Below, piece after piece: positions 49,780 to 60,100 of a stretch of DNA of 64,000 nucleotides (its first letter is position 1; each line of letters opens with the position of its first letter). The DNA comes from JBEBVQ01 sp037190845 (GTDB lineage Bacteria > Bacteroidota > Bacteroidia > Chitinophagales > Chitinophagaceae): contig JBBCJI010000018.1 in NCBI GenBank assembly GCA_037190845.1, positions 1-64,000 on the forward strand, read 5' to 3'. A program made the translations under genes and the position numbers. Under the pieces are notes generated by a model. That model made no database searches. It was not told the origin of the DNA and saw nothing but the letters and a program-made list of their open reading frames with translations.

Positions 49780-51788
49780 ACAATAATGTTATTCTTGATT
49801 CTGCCTGTATCAAATTCAATATACACAGTTGTTCCGGACCCTGTGCTTTCCAGCTCCATCTGCCCTTCCAGTGCGTTAACCCGTGCCTGTATATTTTTCA
49901 ATCCTATACCGTTACTCTTCCGGATATCTTCGGCAGTAGTACCGATACCATTATCCTCTATAGTGATACTGAACAGCTTTTCCTGCCAGTTGAGCTGTAC
50001 CAGCGCCTGCGTAGCATGTGCATGCTTTACGATATTGTGTACCAGCTCCTGTATGATCCGGTATATGGCCAGTTCAAAAGATGCATCCATACGGGGAATA
50101 CGACCATACGTCTGTACCTGTACCTCCGGTATCTGTTCTGTGGGAATATGCCGGCAGAAGTTATTTACCGCTTCCGTAATCCCGCCTTTCAGCAGTACTT
50201 CAGGCATCAGATTATGCGCCGTTTTTCGTAACTCCCCCGTAGCTTCATCGACCAGTTCGAGCACGTTCCTGAAGTGTTCTGTCTCAGCCAGCATCTTATT
50301 GTGTATACGCATGGTGCTGATATTGATCTTGATAGCAGAGAGCAATCCGCCTACACCGTCATGTAATTCCCTGCCGAGTCGGGTACGTTCTTTTTCTTCT
50401 CCTGTCATCATGGCCTTCAACAGCTTTATTTCCTGCTCCTGCATCAGTACCCTGATTTTTTCTTCCTGCAGGTATTGCTTGTGCCGGTTGTTGCGGTATA
50501 GTAGTATGATAGTGATACCAAGCAGCAAAATACTGAGCGAGGTGATCCATATCCAGGTGTTCTTCCTTCCGAGATATATCTGCTGCTGGGCAATCAGCAG
50601 TTGTTTGGCAGTGATCTCCTTGTCTTTCTGTGCCGTACGGTATCTGGTTTCCAGCTGGTTGATTCCCTTTGTCTTTTCCGCATCCATCAGACTGTCGTGC
50701 AGGCGGGAATAGAAGCTCTCATGCAGCCATGCTTGCCGGTAGTCACCTGTTTTACCATACAATGCGGACAACTGGCGGTGTGCCTCCAGGGTATATTTAG
50801 GGATGTTCAGCCTTAAGGCTTTGTTTAGAAAATCTTCCGCCTGCTTATAATGCTGCTGTCGGAAATACGCCTGCGCCAGCGAGATCAGGATCGGTGCCTT
50901 GGTATAGGGATTGGTGGTTTCCTGCATATCGGCGATAGCTTCCCGCAGGTTCCGGAGGGCTTTATCAGGTTCATTCTTTTTCATGTAAGCGTCTCCCAGA
51001 TTGTTCAGGACGAGTATTTCCGTTTCCTTATCCCCGGAAGTACGGCTCAGAACAAGCGCCTCCTGCAATGACCGGATACCCTCGTCCGGCCTGTTGTTCT
51101 GGGAAAACATAACACCCTTGTTATTGAGTACCATAGCCAGCGACTTGTTGTTTTTCGTCTGCCTGTGGATAGCTTCTCCTTTCTCCAGGTAGAGGATGCC
51201 TTTGTCATATAATCCCATATCGAAAAAGATAGAGGCGAAGTTATTATAAGTACTGCCGAGCATATCTTGCAGATCATGCATTCCCTCCAGTATCCGGAGC
51301 GCCTGCATAAAGCAGGAGATTGCCTGCCGGTAATTGCCACTGGCACTATACGCCGCACCAAGATTATTATACATGTGGGCCTTCCCTCTTTCATTCGTTT
51401 GCAGCGATAGGGAGAGCAGATAAACAGCAATAGCCTGGTCATAGGAACCTGTATTGAGATAAATGGTACCGAGTTCCGTAAGACCTTTTGTGATACCACG
51501 CCGGTAGTTAATTTCCCGGCTCCGTGTGACTGCCGTGCGCAGCATAACAATAGCAGTATCCGGCATCCTTGCTGAAACAGCACCGGCTCCTGCAATCAAT
51601 TGTTCTATGCCGGCTGTATCAGCTGCAATATGAGTATGTATATCGTTTTCGTGTACCCCCGCCTTGGGTATGGTATCCGGTGACTGTGCCCGGAGATCGC
51701 TCGTTCCCTGCAGGAGCAACAACAGGCATAGCAACATGTAGCCATACCTGTTTCTTTGAAGGATTGAGTATTGCGGATGTTGGTTCAT
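49776..51788 (-). CDS. TPR-containing sensor histidine kinase (module 3)
   Basis: About 670 residues from the ATG at 51788 (MNQHPQYS). A signal anchor or peptide (MLLCLLLLLQG) precedes an array of TPR repeats (YNNLGAAYSASGNYRQAIS, VLNNLGDAYMKKNEPDKAL), one membrane helix, a coiled coil and a HisKA_3 domain with His476 in GRELHDGVGGLL. The ATPase motifs ELVHNIVKHA, DNGIGT and GIGLKNI follow. It overlaps the regulator gene by 4 bp. An in-frame extension to 51920 reads the shared intergenic promoter region and is rejected. It is divergent from the operon starting at 52050. Confidence 0.92.
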   Translation of the reverse strand: MNQHPQYSILQRNRYGYMLLCLLLLLQGTSDLRAQSPDTIPKAGVHENDIHTHIAADTAGIEQLIAGAGAVSARMPDTAIVMLRTAVTRSREINYRRGITKGLTELGTIYLNTGSYDQAIAVYLLSLSLQTNERGKAHMYNNLGAAYSASGNYRQAISCFMQALRILEGMHDLQDMLGSTYNNFASIFFDMGLYDKGILYLEKGEAIHRQTKNNKSLAMVLNNKGVMFSQNNRPDEGIRSLQEALVLSRTSGDKETEILVLNNLGDAYMKKNEPDKALRNLREAIADMQETTNPYTKAPILISLAQAYFRQQHYKQAEDFLNKALRLNIPKYTLEAHRQLSALYGKTGDYRQAWLHESFYSRLHDSLMDAEKTKGINQLETRYRTAQKDKEITAKQLLIAQQQIYLGRKNTWIWITSLSILLLGITIILLYRNNRHKQYLQEEKIRVLMQEQEIKLLKAMMTGEEKERTRLGRELHDGVGGLLSAIKINISTMRIHNKMLAETEHFRNVLELVDEATGELRKTAHNLMPEVLLKGGITEAVNNFCRHIPTEQIPEVQVQTYGRIPRMDASFELAIYRIIQELVHNIVKHAHATQALVQLNWQEKLFSITIEDNGIGTTAEDIRKSNGIGLKNIQARVNALEGQMELESTGSGTTVYIEFDTGRIKNNIIV

Positions 51789-51959
51789 GAAATCCTGACG
51801 TGAAACAGCCTGATTATCCAAACCTACATTAAAATAGCATTTCCGCAAAGGATATATGCAAGCAGGGATCAGGGAGTTTCTGTCCGCTATATGGAAAATC
51901 CGGTTAACTATCAGCATCATAGGTTATTCTATACAGGTAATGACCAGCAAATCTTTGGT

Positions 51960-52025
51960 GGTTTACTACTATAAATTAAATGAAAAATCCACTCTGTTTA
52001 ACTATAGGCAGTCTCCATACCTTTA
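51960..52025 (+). promoter_or_regulatory. Conserved promoter element E1
   Basis: A 40-nt element (51960-51999) opens ggtttactactat and ends tccactctgttt. An 18-nt spacer and TACCTTTA (52018-52025, a -7-like box) follow. It matches the element at 57071-57136 at 36 of 40 positions with the same spacer length. The ctgttt end sits at the -33 position, so the upstream part is a likely activator site. Confidence 0.7.
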
Positions 52026-52049
52026 CCATAACGATAAATAACGTAGTCT

Positions 52050-53156
52050 ATGATCCGTACATTTCCTTTACTAACCATTCTGGCCCTGGGCACCGGAGTG
52101 TCCGCTATTGCCCAGGTATATATAGCCGATAATTTTTCCATTACTACCGCTACGGTCACTATTGCAGGAGATGTCCATAGCACTGCGGATATCTCTGGTA
52201 ACGGATTGTTGCTGCTCAATGGCACAGCCAGCCACCAGTCGGTATATTTCGATGGTCACACCATTCCTGTCCTGGAGGTGAATAACGCCAGGGGGATTTT
52301 GCTGGGTGAAGACGTCCGCATTATACAGGAACTCCGGCTTACCGGCGGAAAGATACGCCTGGGCGGCGCAACACTGGCATTTGAGTCCGGCGCTGTGGTC
52401 ACAGGGGCCGGTACAGACCGGTACATTGTGACGGATGGAAACGGTATGGTTACCGTCGAAAATATCAGCACCGGGAGTGCCTTTATGTTTCCGGTAGGAA
52501 AGAGTGATGCCGCAGGGGATTATACACCTGCCGGGATCACGAACCAGACGGTTGCCAGGTCAGTAAGTGTCCGTGTGCAGGATTATACCAGCGCACCTGT
52601 GGCCGTTCCGTCCCCGGATCAGGGTATAGACCGCGCCTGGCAGATATGGTCGGATGTAGCAGGTGATGCCACTATTGCACTGACTCATAATGCCAGCACT
52701 GAAGGGGCCGCTTTCAACAAGGATAGCGCCTATGTCACCCGGCAGCAGGCCGCCGGAGCGTGGAGTACCGGCATACCGTCCTCTGGCACCAACGGCGGGT
52801 TTACCCACAGCGGAAATTTTTCCCTGCCGGCAACCGCAGGACTAACCGCATGGTTCACCAAAGCTGCTCAGGCACCTTCTTCCATCACGCAGATACCCGC
52901 TTTATCCATCCATCTTGATGTTGTCCCAAATCCCTTCGTACAGGATGCCCACCTGCAGGTCGTAACCGGCACTGCGCAGCAGGTACAGTATATACTGACA
53001 GATATAGCCGGAAAACTGATAACCCACGATGCGCTTCAACTACCTCCAGGTATCAGCCGGTGGCCATTGCCGGTGGCGGGATTGATGCCAGGCGTATACC
53101 TTTTGCATATTGCCGGCAACCATATGGACAGACACATGAGAATTATACGCCAGTAA
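52050..53156 (+). CDS. Secreted T9SS type A protein (module 3)
   Basis: A 368-residue secreted protein. The signal peptide ends near AIAQ. The body has beta-rich repeats with many Gly and Thr (LTGGKIRLGGATLAFESGA, YIVTDGNGMVTVENI), a pattern seen in Bacteroidota proteins preceding type A tails. The C-terminus (LDVVPNPFVQDAHLQV, then AGLMPGVYLLHIAG and RIIRQ) is a type A sorting domain. It is the first gene behind element E1 and leads a probable four-gene operon. The function is unknown. Confidence 0.83.
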   Translation: MIRTFPLLTILALGTGVSAIAQVYIADNFSITTATVTIAGDVHSTADISGNGLLLLNGTASHQSVYFDGHTIPVLEVNNARGILLGEDVRIIQELRLTGGKIRLGGATLAFESGAVVTGAGTDRYIVTDGNGMVTVENISTGSAFMFPVGKSDAAGDYTPAGITNQTVARSVSVRVQDYTSAPVAVPSPDQGIDRAWQIWSDVAGDATIALTHNASTEGAAFNKDSAYVTRQQAAGAWSTGIPSSGTNGGFTHSGNFSLPATAGLTAWFTKAAQAPSSITQIPALSIHLDVVPNPFVQDAHLQVVTGTAQQVQYILTDIAGKLITHDALQLPPGISRWPLPVAGLMPGVYLLHIAGNHMDRHMRIIRQ

Positions 53157-53207
53157 TAAGCTAACAACAATAGTCATTTCATCATTTTATCCATAACCAG
53201 CAATTAT

Positions 53208-53549
53208 ATGAAACATACATTTCTTCTTTTAGCGCTCACTGGTATTGCGTGCACCACTTCCGCCCAGGTCAAGATCGGCCATAATGCGAGCACACCTCCC
53301 AACCCTGCTGCTGTACTTGAGCTCAGCAATGACCTGACTGCGGCTCCCAATCAATGGAAGGCCGTGCTCTTACCCCGTGTGGATTTTACGAATGCCGCAT
53401 TTACCAATAATACTACCTGGGGGATAGCAGGTATGCCCACCGACGGACTTATGGTCTATAATACAGGTAACCGTACAACAGGAGATTTTGAAGGGGCGGG
53501 TGTATACGTCTGGACAAACGGCGCCTGGGTGCCCCTGAATAAATATTAA
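53208..53549 (+). CDS. Small secreted protein, single copy of the QVKxGHN domain
   Basis: A 113-residue secreted protein made almost entirely of one domain after the signal peptide: QVKIGHNAS, LELSND, LLPRVDFTN, WGIAGMPTDGLMVYN and YVWTNGAWVPL. The same ~95-residue unit forms the N-termini of the FISUMP proteins at 53569 and 57183. It resembles the NGTAW-ended domains found at the N-termini of many Bacteroidota surface proteins. No sorting tail is present, so secretion beyond the periplasm is unproven. It lies 51 bp after the previous gene. Confidence 0.78.
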   Translation: MKHTFLLLALTGIACTTSAQVKIGHNASTPPNPAAVLELSNDLTAAPNQWKAVLLPRVDFTNAAFTNNTTWGIAGMPTDGLMVYNTGNRTTGDFEGAGVYVWTNGAWVPLNKY

Positions 53550-53568
53550 CACTGTCTGTCTAAAGAAC

Positions 53569-54618
53569 ATGTACATGCGGAAACGGATCTTTACCATACT
53601 ATTATTGTGTACTACTTACTATGCCTGGGGACAGGTAAAAATGGGGCATGGCGCAGGCGGCGCTCTGCATCCGGGCGCACACCTGGAGCTGGCGAACAAT
53701 ACTGCCGCCAGCCCGGGCGCCTGGCAGGGGCTGAGATTGCCGCACGTGGATTTCACACACACCATTTTTACTGACAGCACGATATGGGGAATTGCAGGTA
53801 CGCCTGCAGACGGCGCGCTCGTATACAACAACGGTAACCGTACGAACGGCGGCTTCAAGGGTATAGGTACCTATGTGTGGAGCAACGGCGCATGGCTGCA
53901 TATTAAGAAAAGTCAGCGGTGCAAGGATCCCGGTATGACGCCCGGGGATACAGGATGCATTATCTTCAGATACCGCGGACAGGAAGTTACTTATCCTACC
54001 GTACGGGCAAAAGATAACAACATCTGGCTGCAGCAGAACCTCGGCGCTCCAAAGGTTGCGGACTCTGTAACAGATGCCGGTGCATATGGCCATTATTTTC
54101 AGTGGGGACGCTGGGATGACGGGCACCAGCTGTCAAGCAGCAACAATGGCAGCACTTCATCCCTGACCGCTAATAATCCGTCCGGTATCCCTGCCGGCAA
54201 TCCTGATTTTTTTTCAGCCGCTCCTTACTGGTGGAAAGATGGTACAATGACCGATACCTGGACGAATGCACTTCCTTCTGCAACGAATGGCAAAGATCCT
54301 TGCGCTGCACTCGGCGTTGACTGGCATATGCCCACCTCTATTGAATGGCAAAATGTTATACTGGCAGAAACGATTACCGGCACGTCGTCCGCCTGGACTT
54401 CCAATCTGAAACTCCCTGCCGCAGGACGCCGTCTTCCATCGTCAGGTATGTTTGGCCAGCCAGGAACCGTAGGTCATTTCTGGACCAGTAACGGCAGGGA
54501 TCCTTTTAGTGGCAATGCTTTTGCTGATTTTGCGCGGATAACGCTCACAAATGCATCCGTGCCCAGTACAGGCAGTGACCGTCCGAATGGTTATTCTATC
54601 CGTTGCGTGAAGAACTGA
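53569..54618 (+). CDS. FISUMP-domain secreted protein
   Basis: A 349-residue secreted protein. The signal peptide is followed by the QVKMGHG domain shared with its neighbours, then a Fibrobacter succinogenes major-paralogue (FISUMP) domain: TYPTVRAKDNNIWLQQNLGA, YFQWGRWDDGHQL, CAALGVDWHMPTSIEW and SIRCVKN at the very end. FISUMP domains are related to C-type-lectin-like folds, and ligand binding is plausible but unshown. ATGs at 53569 and 53575 are both possible. The protein has no type A or B tail. Confidence 0.83.
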   Translation: MYMRKRIFTILLLCTTYYAWGQVKMGHGAGGALHPGAHLELANNTAASPGAWQGLRLPHVDFTHTIFTDSTIWGIAGTPADGALVYNNGNRTNGGFKGIGTYVWSNGAWLHIKKSQRCKDPGMTPGDTGCIIFRYRGQEVTYPTVRAKDNNIWLQQNLGAPKVADSVTDAGAYGHYFQWGRWDDGHQLSSSNNGSTSSLTANNPSGIPAGNPDFFSAAPYWWKDGTMTDTWTNALPSATNGKDPCAALGVDWHMPTSIEWQNVILAETITGTSSAWTSNLKLPAAGRRLPSSGMFGQPGTVGHFWTSNGRDPFSGNAFADFARITLTNASVPSTGSDRPNGYSIRCVKN

Positions 54619-54654
54619 CTGACCAGGATTCGCGTGCAAATCAGACTATACCCT

Positions 54655-57060
54655 ATGAAGACAAACCTATCCCTTATAAAACGCTCTTTTATTATAACGA
54701 GCTGCGTCCTGTTCCCTGTATGGAGCTGTGTCTTTACACCATTGCTTCACGCGCAGCATGCCAATGTCTGGGCTTTCGGGGGTAAAGCCGGACTTGACTT
54801 TAACAGTGGCAGCCCCGTGGCCATTACTACCAGTATCAATACCTGGGCAGGATGCGCCGCAGTCTGTGATGCACAGGGACAATTGCTTTTTTATACAGAC
54901 GGCACAGTGGTCTATAACCGTAACGGATTGCTGATGGGAAATGGGGCATTGTTCGGGATACTGGTTTCAGCACCTACCCTTTCACCAACACTGGGCGCCC
55001 AGGCAACAGCTATTGCGTCCGTCCCCGGAAAGCAGAATCAGTATTATATATTCTCTTTATCACACAGTCCTTCTTACGGTCCGTACGGGTTATACTACAG
55101 CATTGTGGATATGACACTCAGCAGCGGTTATGGGAACGTGATAACAGGAAAAAAGCTGATCCCGCTGGATACAGGGCTGACATCAAAAATGACGGTTGTG
55201 AAAGGCGACGACTGCAATATATGGCTGGTGACACGGTCCAGAAACGTAAATCACTGGAAGGCGTATAGAATTACAGATACCGGCATTAACGCCACGCCGG
55301 TTATTTCTGCGCTCGGCTCGCTACCTCCTGAGGAATACATCACAGGCGGAATCCGGTTTTCTCCGGACCGGCAGAAAATGGTCAGTTACAACCTTGGCAC
55401 GCTGATCGGCGGACTGGAGCTATATGATTTTGCCCCCCAGACCGGTGTTCTTTCCAACCCGGCCCTGTTTTCTACAATGAGGTTCAATTCCGCCTGTTTT
55501 TCACCGGATAACTCGAAGCTGTATGCACTGCCTATGCCCGCACCGGCAGCTGTGCATCAATACGACCTGAACCTACTCCCCAATGTACCTGCGACCGTCT
55601 CTTCCGATACGATTGTGTATAAGGCAACCGGGTCGGGCAGCTACAACGACATACAGCGGGGATCCGATGGAAAACTGTATTTCATCGGCCCGTACCCTGA
55701 CAACCCCGGTTTTGTACATGCTATCAGCTTTCCCAATCTCAGGGGTAGTGCCAGTCAGCCGGTCATTAATGTAATACCATTGTTATCCGGCACTACCTGT
55801 TACATCAAGTTGCCTAATGACAATGTAGTGCTTCCGTTACCGGATACTCTCCAGTTGGCAAGAGATACCGTTATTTGTACAGAAAATGCCATACTGCAGG
55901 CAGACACTACCGGCGGGAGGCGTGGCCATATATGGAACGATGGCACTACCGGCAGCAGCCTTACGGTTACCACTTCCGGTGTCTATACTGTAAGCTACCG
56001 CCACGGCTGCACGGAATATTACATCGATACGTTCCGGGTTACTTTCCGGGATTTTGCCGTTACCGGTTATGCCGGATCATCCTGTCCTGGTATGCAACAG
56101 GGTACCGCATGGGTAGAGCAGCAGGATACAACCCTTTATTTCTACATCTGGACAGATACCGCCAGTACCGTGCTCCGGGAACGTCAAAGCAATCATGGCG
56201 ACACGCTCACCGGCCTGAACCCGGGCACCTACTTCGTGCAGATCCGGGATGCGGTATCCGGATGTGACACAACGATATCTGTGCATGTAGCCGCAATACC
56301 CGCTCCTGTAGCAAATTTCACTGCAGACACGACGGTATGCATCGGCTATCCGGCATTATTCGTCAACTTGTCGGATGCACCGATATGGCATTGGGATCTG
56401 GGCGACAGAACAACGACAGACACCCTGCACCCGCAGCATCTCTATAGACATCCCGGCACTTACGAAGTGCTGCTGGCGGTACGGAATAATGCCGGCTGCA
56501 CGGATACGGGCCGTCAGTTGATCCGTGTACAGGACTTTACCCTGCGGCTTACTGCCGGGGATACGCTGGTACAGAAAAATACCGAGGTAATGCTTATCAC
56601 ATCGGCTGAGGAACCATACACTGTTATCGCCTGGGAGCCGGCACAGTTGTTTCCCGACCAGCAGGCGTACAGCCAGCGTGTGACTGCAGACAGCAATATG
56701 CAGTATATGGCGGTCGCACAATCTGCCTACGGATGCCTGGACAGTGCGTTCATACAGGTGTATGTCATGGGAGATATTTTCGTTCCTTCCGTCTTCAGTC
56801 CGAACGGTGACGGCCGCAATGATTTTTTCCGGCCACTGAGAACGACATACGGCACACCGGTACAGATCCGGCAGTTGCAGGTATATAACCGCTGGGGAGC
56901 ACTGATATGGAGCGGTAGCGGAAAAATGGCAGAACAGGGATGGGATGGGAATCACAAAGGTATGCCGGTGGAAGCAGGCGTTTATTTCTGGACCGCGGAT
57001 TTTGAAACCGCAGATGGCAAGAGGATCACGCAGAAAGGAGATGTCACCCTCGTGCGGTAA
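54655..57060 (+). CDS. T9SS type B-sorted propeller/PKD surface protein (module 3, first)
   Basis: About 801 residues, homologous to the proteins at 11798, 21860 and 60444. After the signal peptide come NVWAFGGKAGLDFNSGSPV and GCAAVCDAQGQLLFYTDG, a propeller-like region, Ig-like segments, a PKD-like domain (WHWDLGDRTT, with the usual FGDG altered to LGDR) and a type B sorting domain (FSPNGDGRNDFFRP, VYNRWGALIW, GWDGNHKGMPVEAGVYFW). The ATG at 54655 (MKTNLSLIKRSF) is chosen over a GTG at 54634. It is probably the last gene of the E1 operon, since E2 begins 10 bp after its stop. Confidence 0.87.
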   Translation: MKTNLSLIKRSFIITSCVLFPVWSCVFTPLLHAQHANVWAFGGKAGLDFNSGSPVAITTSINTWAGCAAVCDAQGQLLFYTDGTVVYNRNGLLMGNGALFGILVSAPTLSPTLGAQATAIASVPGKQNQYYIFSLSHSPSYGPYGLYYSIVDMTLSSGYGNVITGKKLIPLDTGLTSKMTVVKGDDCNIWLVTRSRNVNHWKAYRITDTGINATPVISALGSLPPEEYITGGIRFSPDRQKMVSYNLGTLIGGLELYDFAPQTGVLSNPALFSTMRFNSACFSPDNSKLYALPMPAPAAVHQYDLNLLPNVPATVSSDTIVYKATGSGSYNDIQRGSDGKLYFIGPYPDNPGFVHAISFPNLRGSASQPVINVIPLLSGTTCYIKLPNDNVVLPLPDTLQLARDTVICTENAILQADTTGGRRGHIWNDGTTGSSLTVTTSGVYTVSYRHGCTEYYIDTFRVTFRDFAVTGYAGSSCPGMQQGTAWVEQQDTTLYFYIWTDTASTVLRERQSNHGDTLTGLNPGTYFVQIRDAVSGCDTTISVHVAAIPAPVANFTADTTVCIGYPALFVNLSDAPIWHWDLGDRTTTDTLHPQHLYRHPGTYEVLLAVRNNAGCTDTGRQLIRVQDFTLRLTAGDTLVQKNTEVMLITSAEEPYTVIAWEPAQLFPDQQAYSQRVTADSNMQYMAVAQSAYGCLDSAFIQVYVMGDIFVPSVFSPNGDGRNDFFRPLRTTYGTPVQIRQLQVYNRWGALIWSGSGKMAEQGWDGNHKGMPVEAGVYFWTADFETADGKRITQKGDVTLVR

Positions 57061-57070
57061 TCCTGATGAG

Positions 57071-57136
57071 GGTTTACTACTATGAAAAAAATGAAAATTC
57101 CACTCTGTTTCCGTCATCTGCAGCCACATACTTTTA
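57071..57136 (+). promoter_or_regulatory. Conserved promoter element E2
   Basis: A 40-nt element (57071-57110) opening ggtttactactat and ending tccactctgttt, then 18 nt and TACTTTTA at 57129-57136. It differs from E1 at 4 of 40 positions. The start codon is 46 nt downstream at 57183. Confidence 0.7.
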
Positions 57137-57182
57137 CTCACCGGATAGTCCGCTCTATCATTCAAACTATAAAGCAATATCT

Positions 57183-60100
57183 ATGAAGAAGCAAATACTA
57201 CTTTCTTTCCTGATGTTAATGATCACCTGCTGTGTAATTGCGCAGGTAAAGATGGGCCATAACCCGTCAATGCCTGTACAGGATGCGTCGCTGCTGGAAT
57301 TGAGTAACAATACCGGAGGCAGCCCCGGCGACTGGCAGGGACTGCTGCTGCCCCAGGTTGATTTCAGCAGCAACACCAACTTCCCCGACAATACAGCCTG
57401 GGGGATTGCGGGGACAGCAACCCCAGGAGCCATTGTCTATAACCGGAGCAATCGCACCACCGGCGGGTTTGCAGGGCCGGGTACTTATGTATGGGACAAC
57501 GGGGCCTGGATATTGCTGAAGGCCAATCGTCCTGCCGTGGTCGCCGCCGGATCGCTGAACTGTAGCGGTACGCTTGCAGGTACCTATACGCAGGGGACAG
57601 CGATGACATCAGGCAATACCAAGACGATCAGTGTGAATGTAACGACCATAGGCACCTACAACTTTACGACCGGCACGGTTACCGGCATCAGTTTTTCGGC
57701 AAGTGGAACATTTACAGCCACAGGCGTACAGAACGTAGTACTGACAGCCACGGGTACACCGACGGTGAGCGGGGCACAGAATTTCACAGTGAGCGGATTG
57801 GGCCAGATGTGCAATTTCAGTGTAACTATAGATCCGGCAGTAGCGGTGATCGCCGGCGGATCACTGAACTGCGGCGGCGCGCTGGCGGGCATCTATACTC
57901 AGGGAACGGCGATGATCGCAGGCAATACCAAGACCATTAGTGTGAATGTGACATCTCCCGGTGTATATAGTTTTACAACCGGTGCGGTTGCAGGTATCAG
58001 CTTTTCAGCGAACGGAACATTTGTCTCTGCCGGAGTTCAGAACGTCGTGCTGACAGCCACCGGGACACCGTTAGCGAGTGGGACGCAAAACTTCACGGTA
58101 ACAGGCCTGGGCCAGACGTGTAACTTCAATGTAACCGTGAACCCTCCTGTAGCGGTAATCGCTACCAGCTCCCTGAGCTGCAGTGGCGCGTTGGCGGGAA
58201 CTTATGAACAGGGTACGGCGATGACCGCAGGCAATACCAAGACCATCAGTATGGATGTAACCTCTGCGGGTACTTACACTTTTACAACGCCCAACCTTGC
58301 GGGCATCAGTTTTTCGGCCAGCGGTACGTTCTCTACTACCGGCGTACAGAATGTGGTGCTGACGGCTACCGGTACACCTTTTGTAAGTGGCGTACAGGGT
58401 TATACAGTGAGTGGTCTGGGACAGCTCTGTAATTTCAGCGTACCAATAGCTCCTCCCCCGGCTGTGATCGCTGCAGGTTCACTGAACTGCGGCGGTACGC
58501 TGGCTGGCACCTATATGCAAGGAGAGACAATGACCGCAGGCAATACCAAGACCATCAGTGTGAATGTAACGACCACAGGTACCTACAGTTTTACAACCGG
58601 CCCGGTTGCAGGTATTACATTTTCCGCAAGCGGCACCTTTTCCGCCACGGGTATGCAGAACGTAGTACTGACCGCTACAGGCACGCCATCGGCGAGCGGC
58701 ACACAGAACTTTACCGTAAGCGGCCTTGGCCAGACATGTAACTTCAGTGTATCTGTAAATCCACCACTGGCAGTGATCGCAGCCGCATCGCTAAACTGTG
58801 GCGGCACACTTGCCGGCACCTATGTGCAGGGTACTCCCATGACATCAGGAAACACCAAAACGATCAGCGTAAATGTGACATCCACGGGCAGCTACAGCTT
58901 TACGACCAGTACAGTCGGAGGTATTACATTTTCAGGCAGTGGTATATTTTCCGTTACAGGCGTACAGAACGTGATACTGACAGCTGCCGGCACACCGTCA
59001 GCGAGCGGAGCGCAGAATTTTACGGTGAGTGGTCTTGGCCAGACCTGTAATTTCAACGTGCCGGTAGATCCTGCGGTTGCAGTGATCGTCGCCGGATCGC
59101 TGAACTGCAGCGGCATGCTGGCAGGCACTTATGTGCAGGGGACGGCCATGACCTCCGGGAATACCAAGACGGTCAGTGTGAATGTAACATCTATCGGCAC
59201 TTATAGTTTTACAACCGGCACCGTTGCCGGGATCAGCTTTTCCGCCAGCGGTACATTCGTATCCCCAGGTGTACAGAATGTAATGCTGACTGCAACAGGT
59301 ACGCCATCGGCAACCGGGACACATAGCTTTACAGTAAGCGGCCTCGGCCAGACGTGCAATTTCAACGTAACAGTAGATATGGCTGCTGCCGTAATCGCTG
59401 CCGGATCGCTGAACTGCAGCGGTACGCTGGCAGGCGGCTATATGGAAGGTACGGCAGTGACAGCCACCCATACCAAAACCATCAGCATGAATGTAACGAC
59501 TGCCGGCCCCTACAGCTTTACAACCAATACGGCCGCCGGCATCAGCTTTGCTGCCAGCGGCACCTTCTCCACTACCGGTATACAGAATGTAGTGCTGACA
59601 TCTACCGGCACTCCGTCAGCCAGCGGCATACATACATTTACGGTGACCGGCCTGGGACAAAACTGCAATTTTGATGTCCGGATCTGCAATCATCCCGCCA
59701 CTGTGGGTCAAACCGGTTGCGTTACCTTCCAGTACCGGGATGAATGGGTTACCTATCCCACTGTCAGGGCCGGAGATAATAAAATATGGTTGCAGCAGAA
59801 TCTCGGTGCGACCCGTGTAGCAGTATCCGCTTTGGATGCCGATGCTTACGGGCACCTTTTCCAATGGGGGAGGTGGGATGATGGTCATCAGTTGCGGAAC
59901 AGCCCCTCGGCTGCAGCTACTACCCTGAATCCCAATAATAATCCTGCAGGTTTAGGAGCCGGCTCTCTTAGCTTTTACACAGGCAATAATCCCAACTTCT
60001 GGTGGAACCCTGTTGCAAGTACAGACACCTGGAGCGATGCCGCTCCCACCGCCACCAATGGACTTTCCCCCTGTGCTGCCCTGGGCGCAGGATGGCATGT

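Noticed and set aside
56356..57177. Minus-strand frame across the end of a surface gene and promoter E2
   Set aside because: It is antisense to a conserved type B sorting domain and would overlap the promoter.
57535..59697. Tandem repeats considered as a CRISPR array
   Set aside because: The units are 309 bp, in frame and coding, with no short repeat-spacer structure.
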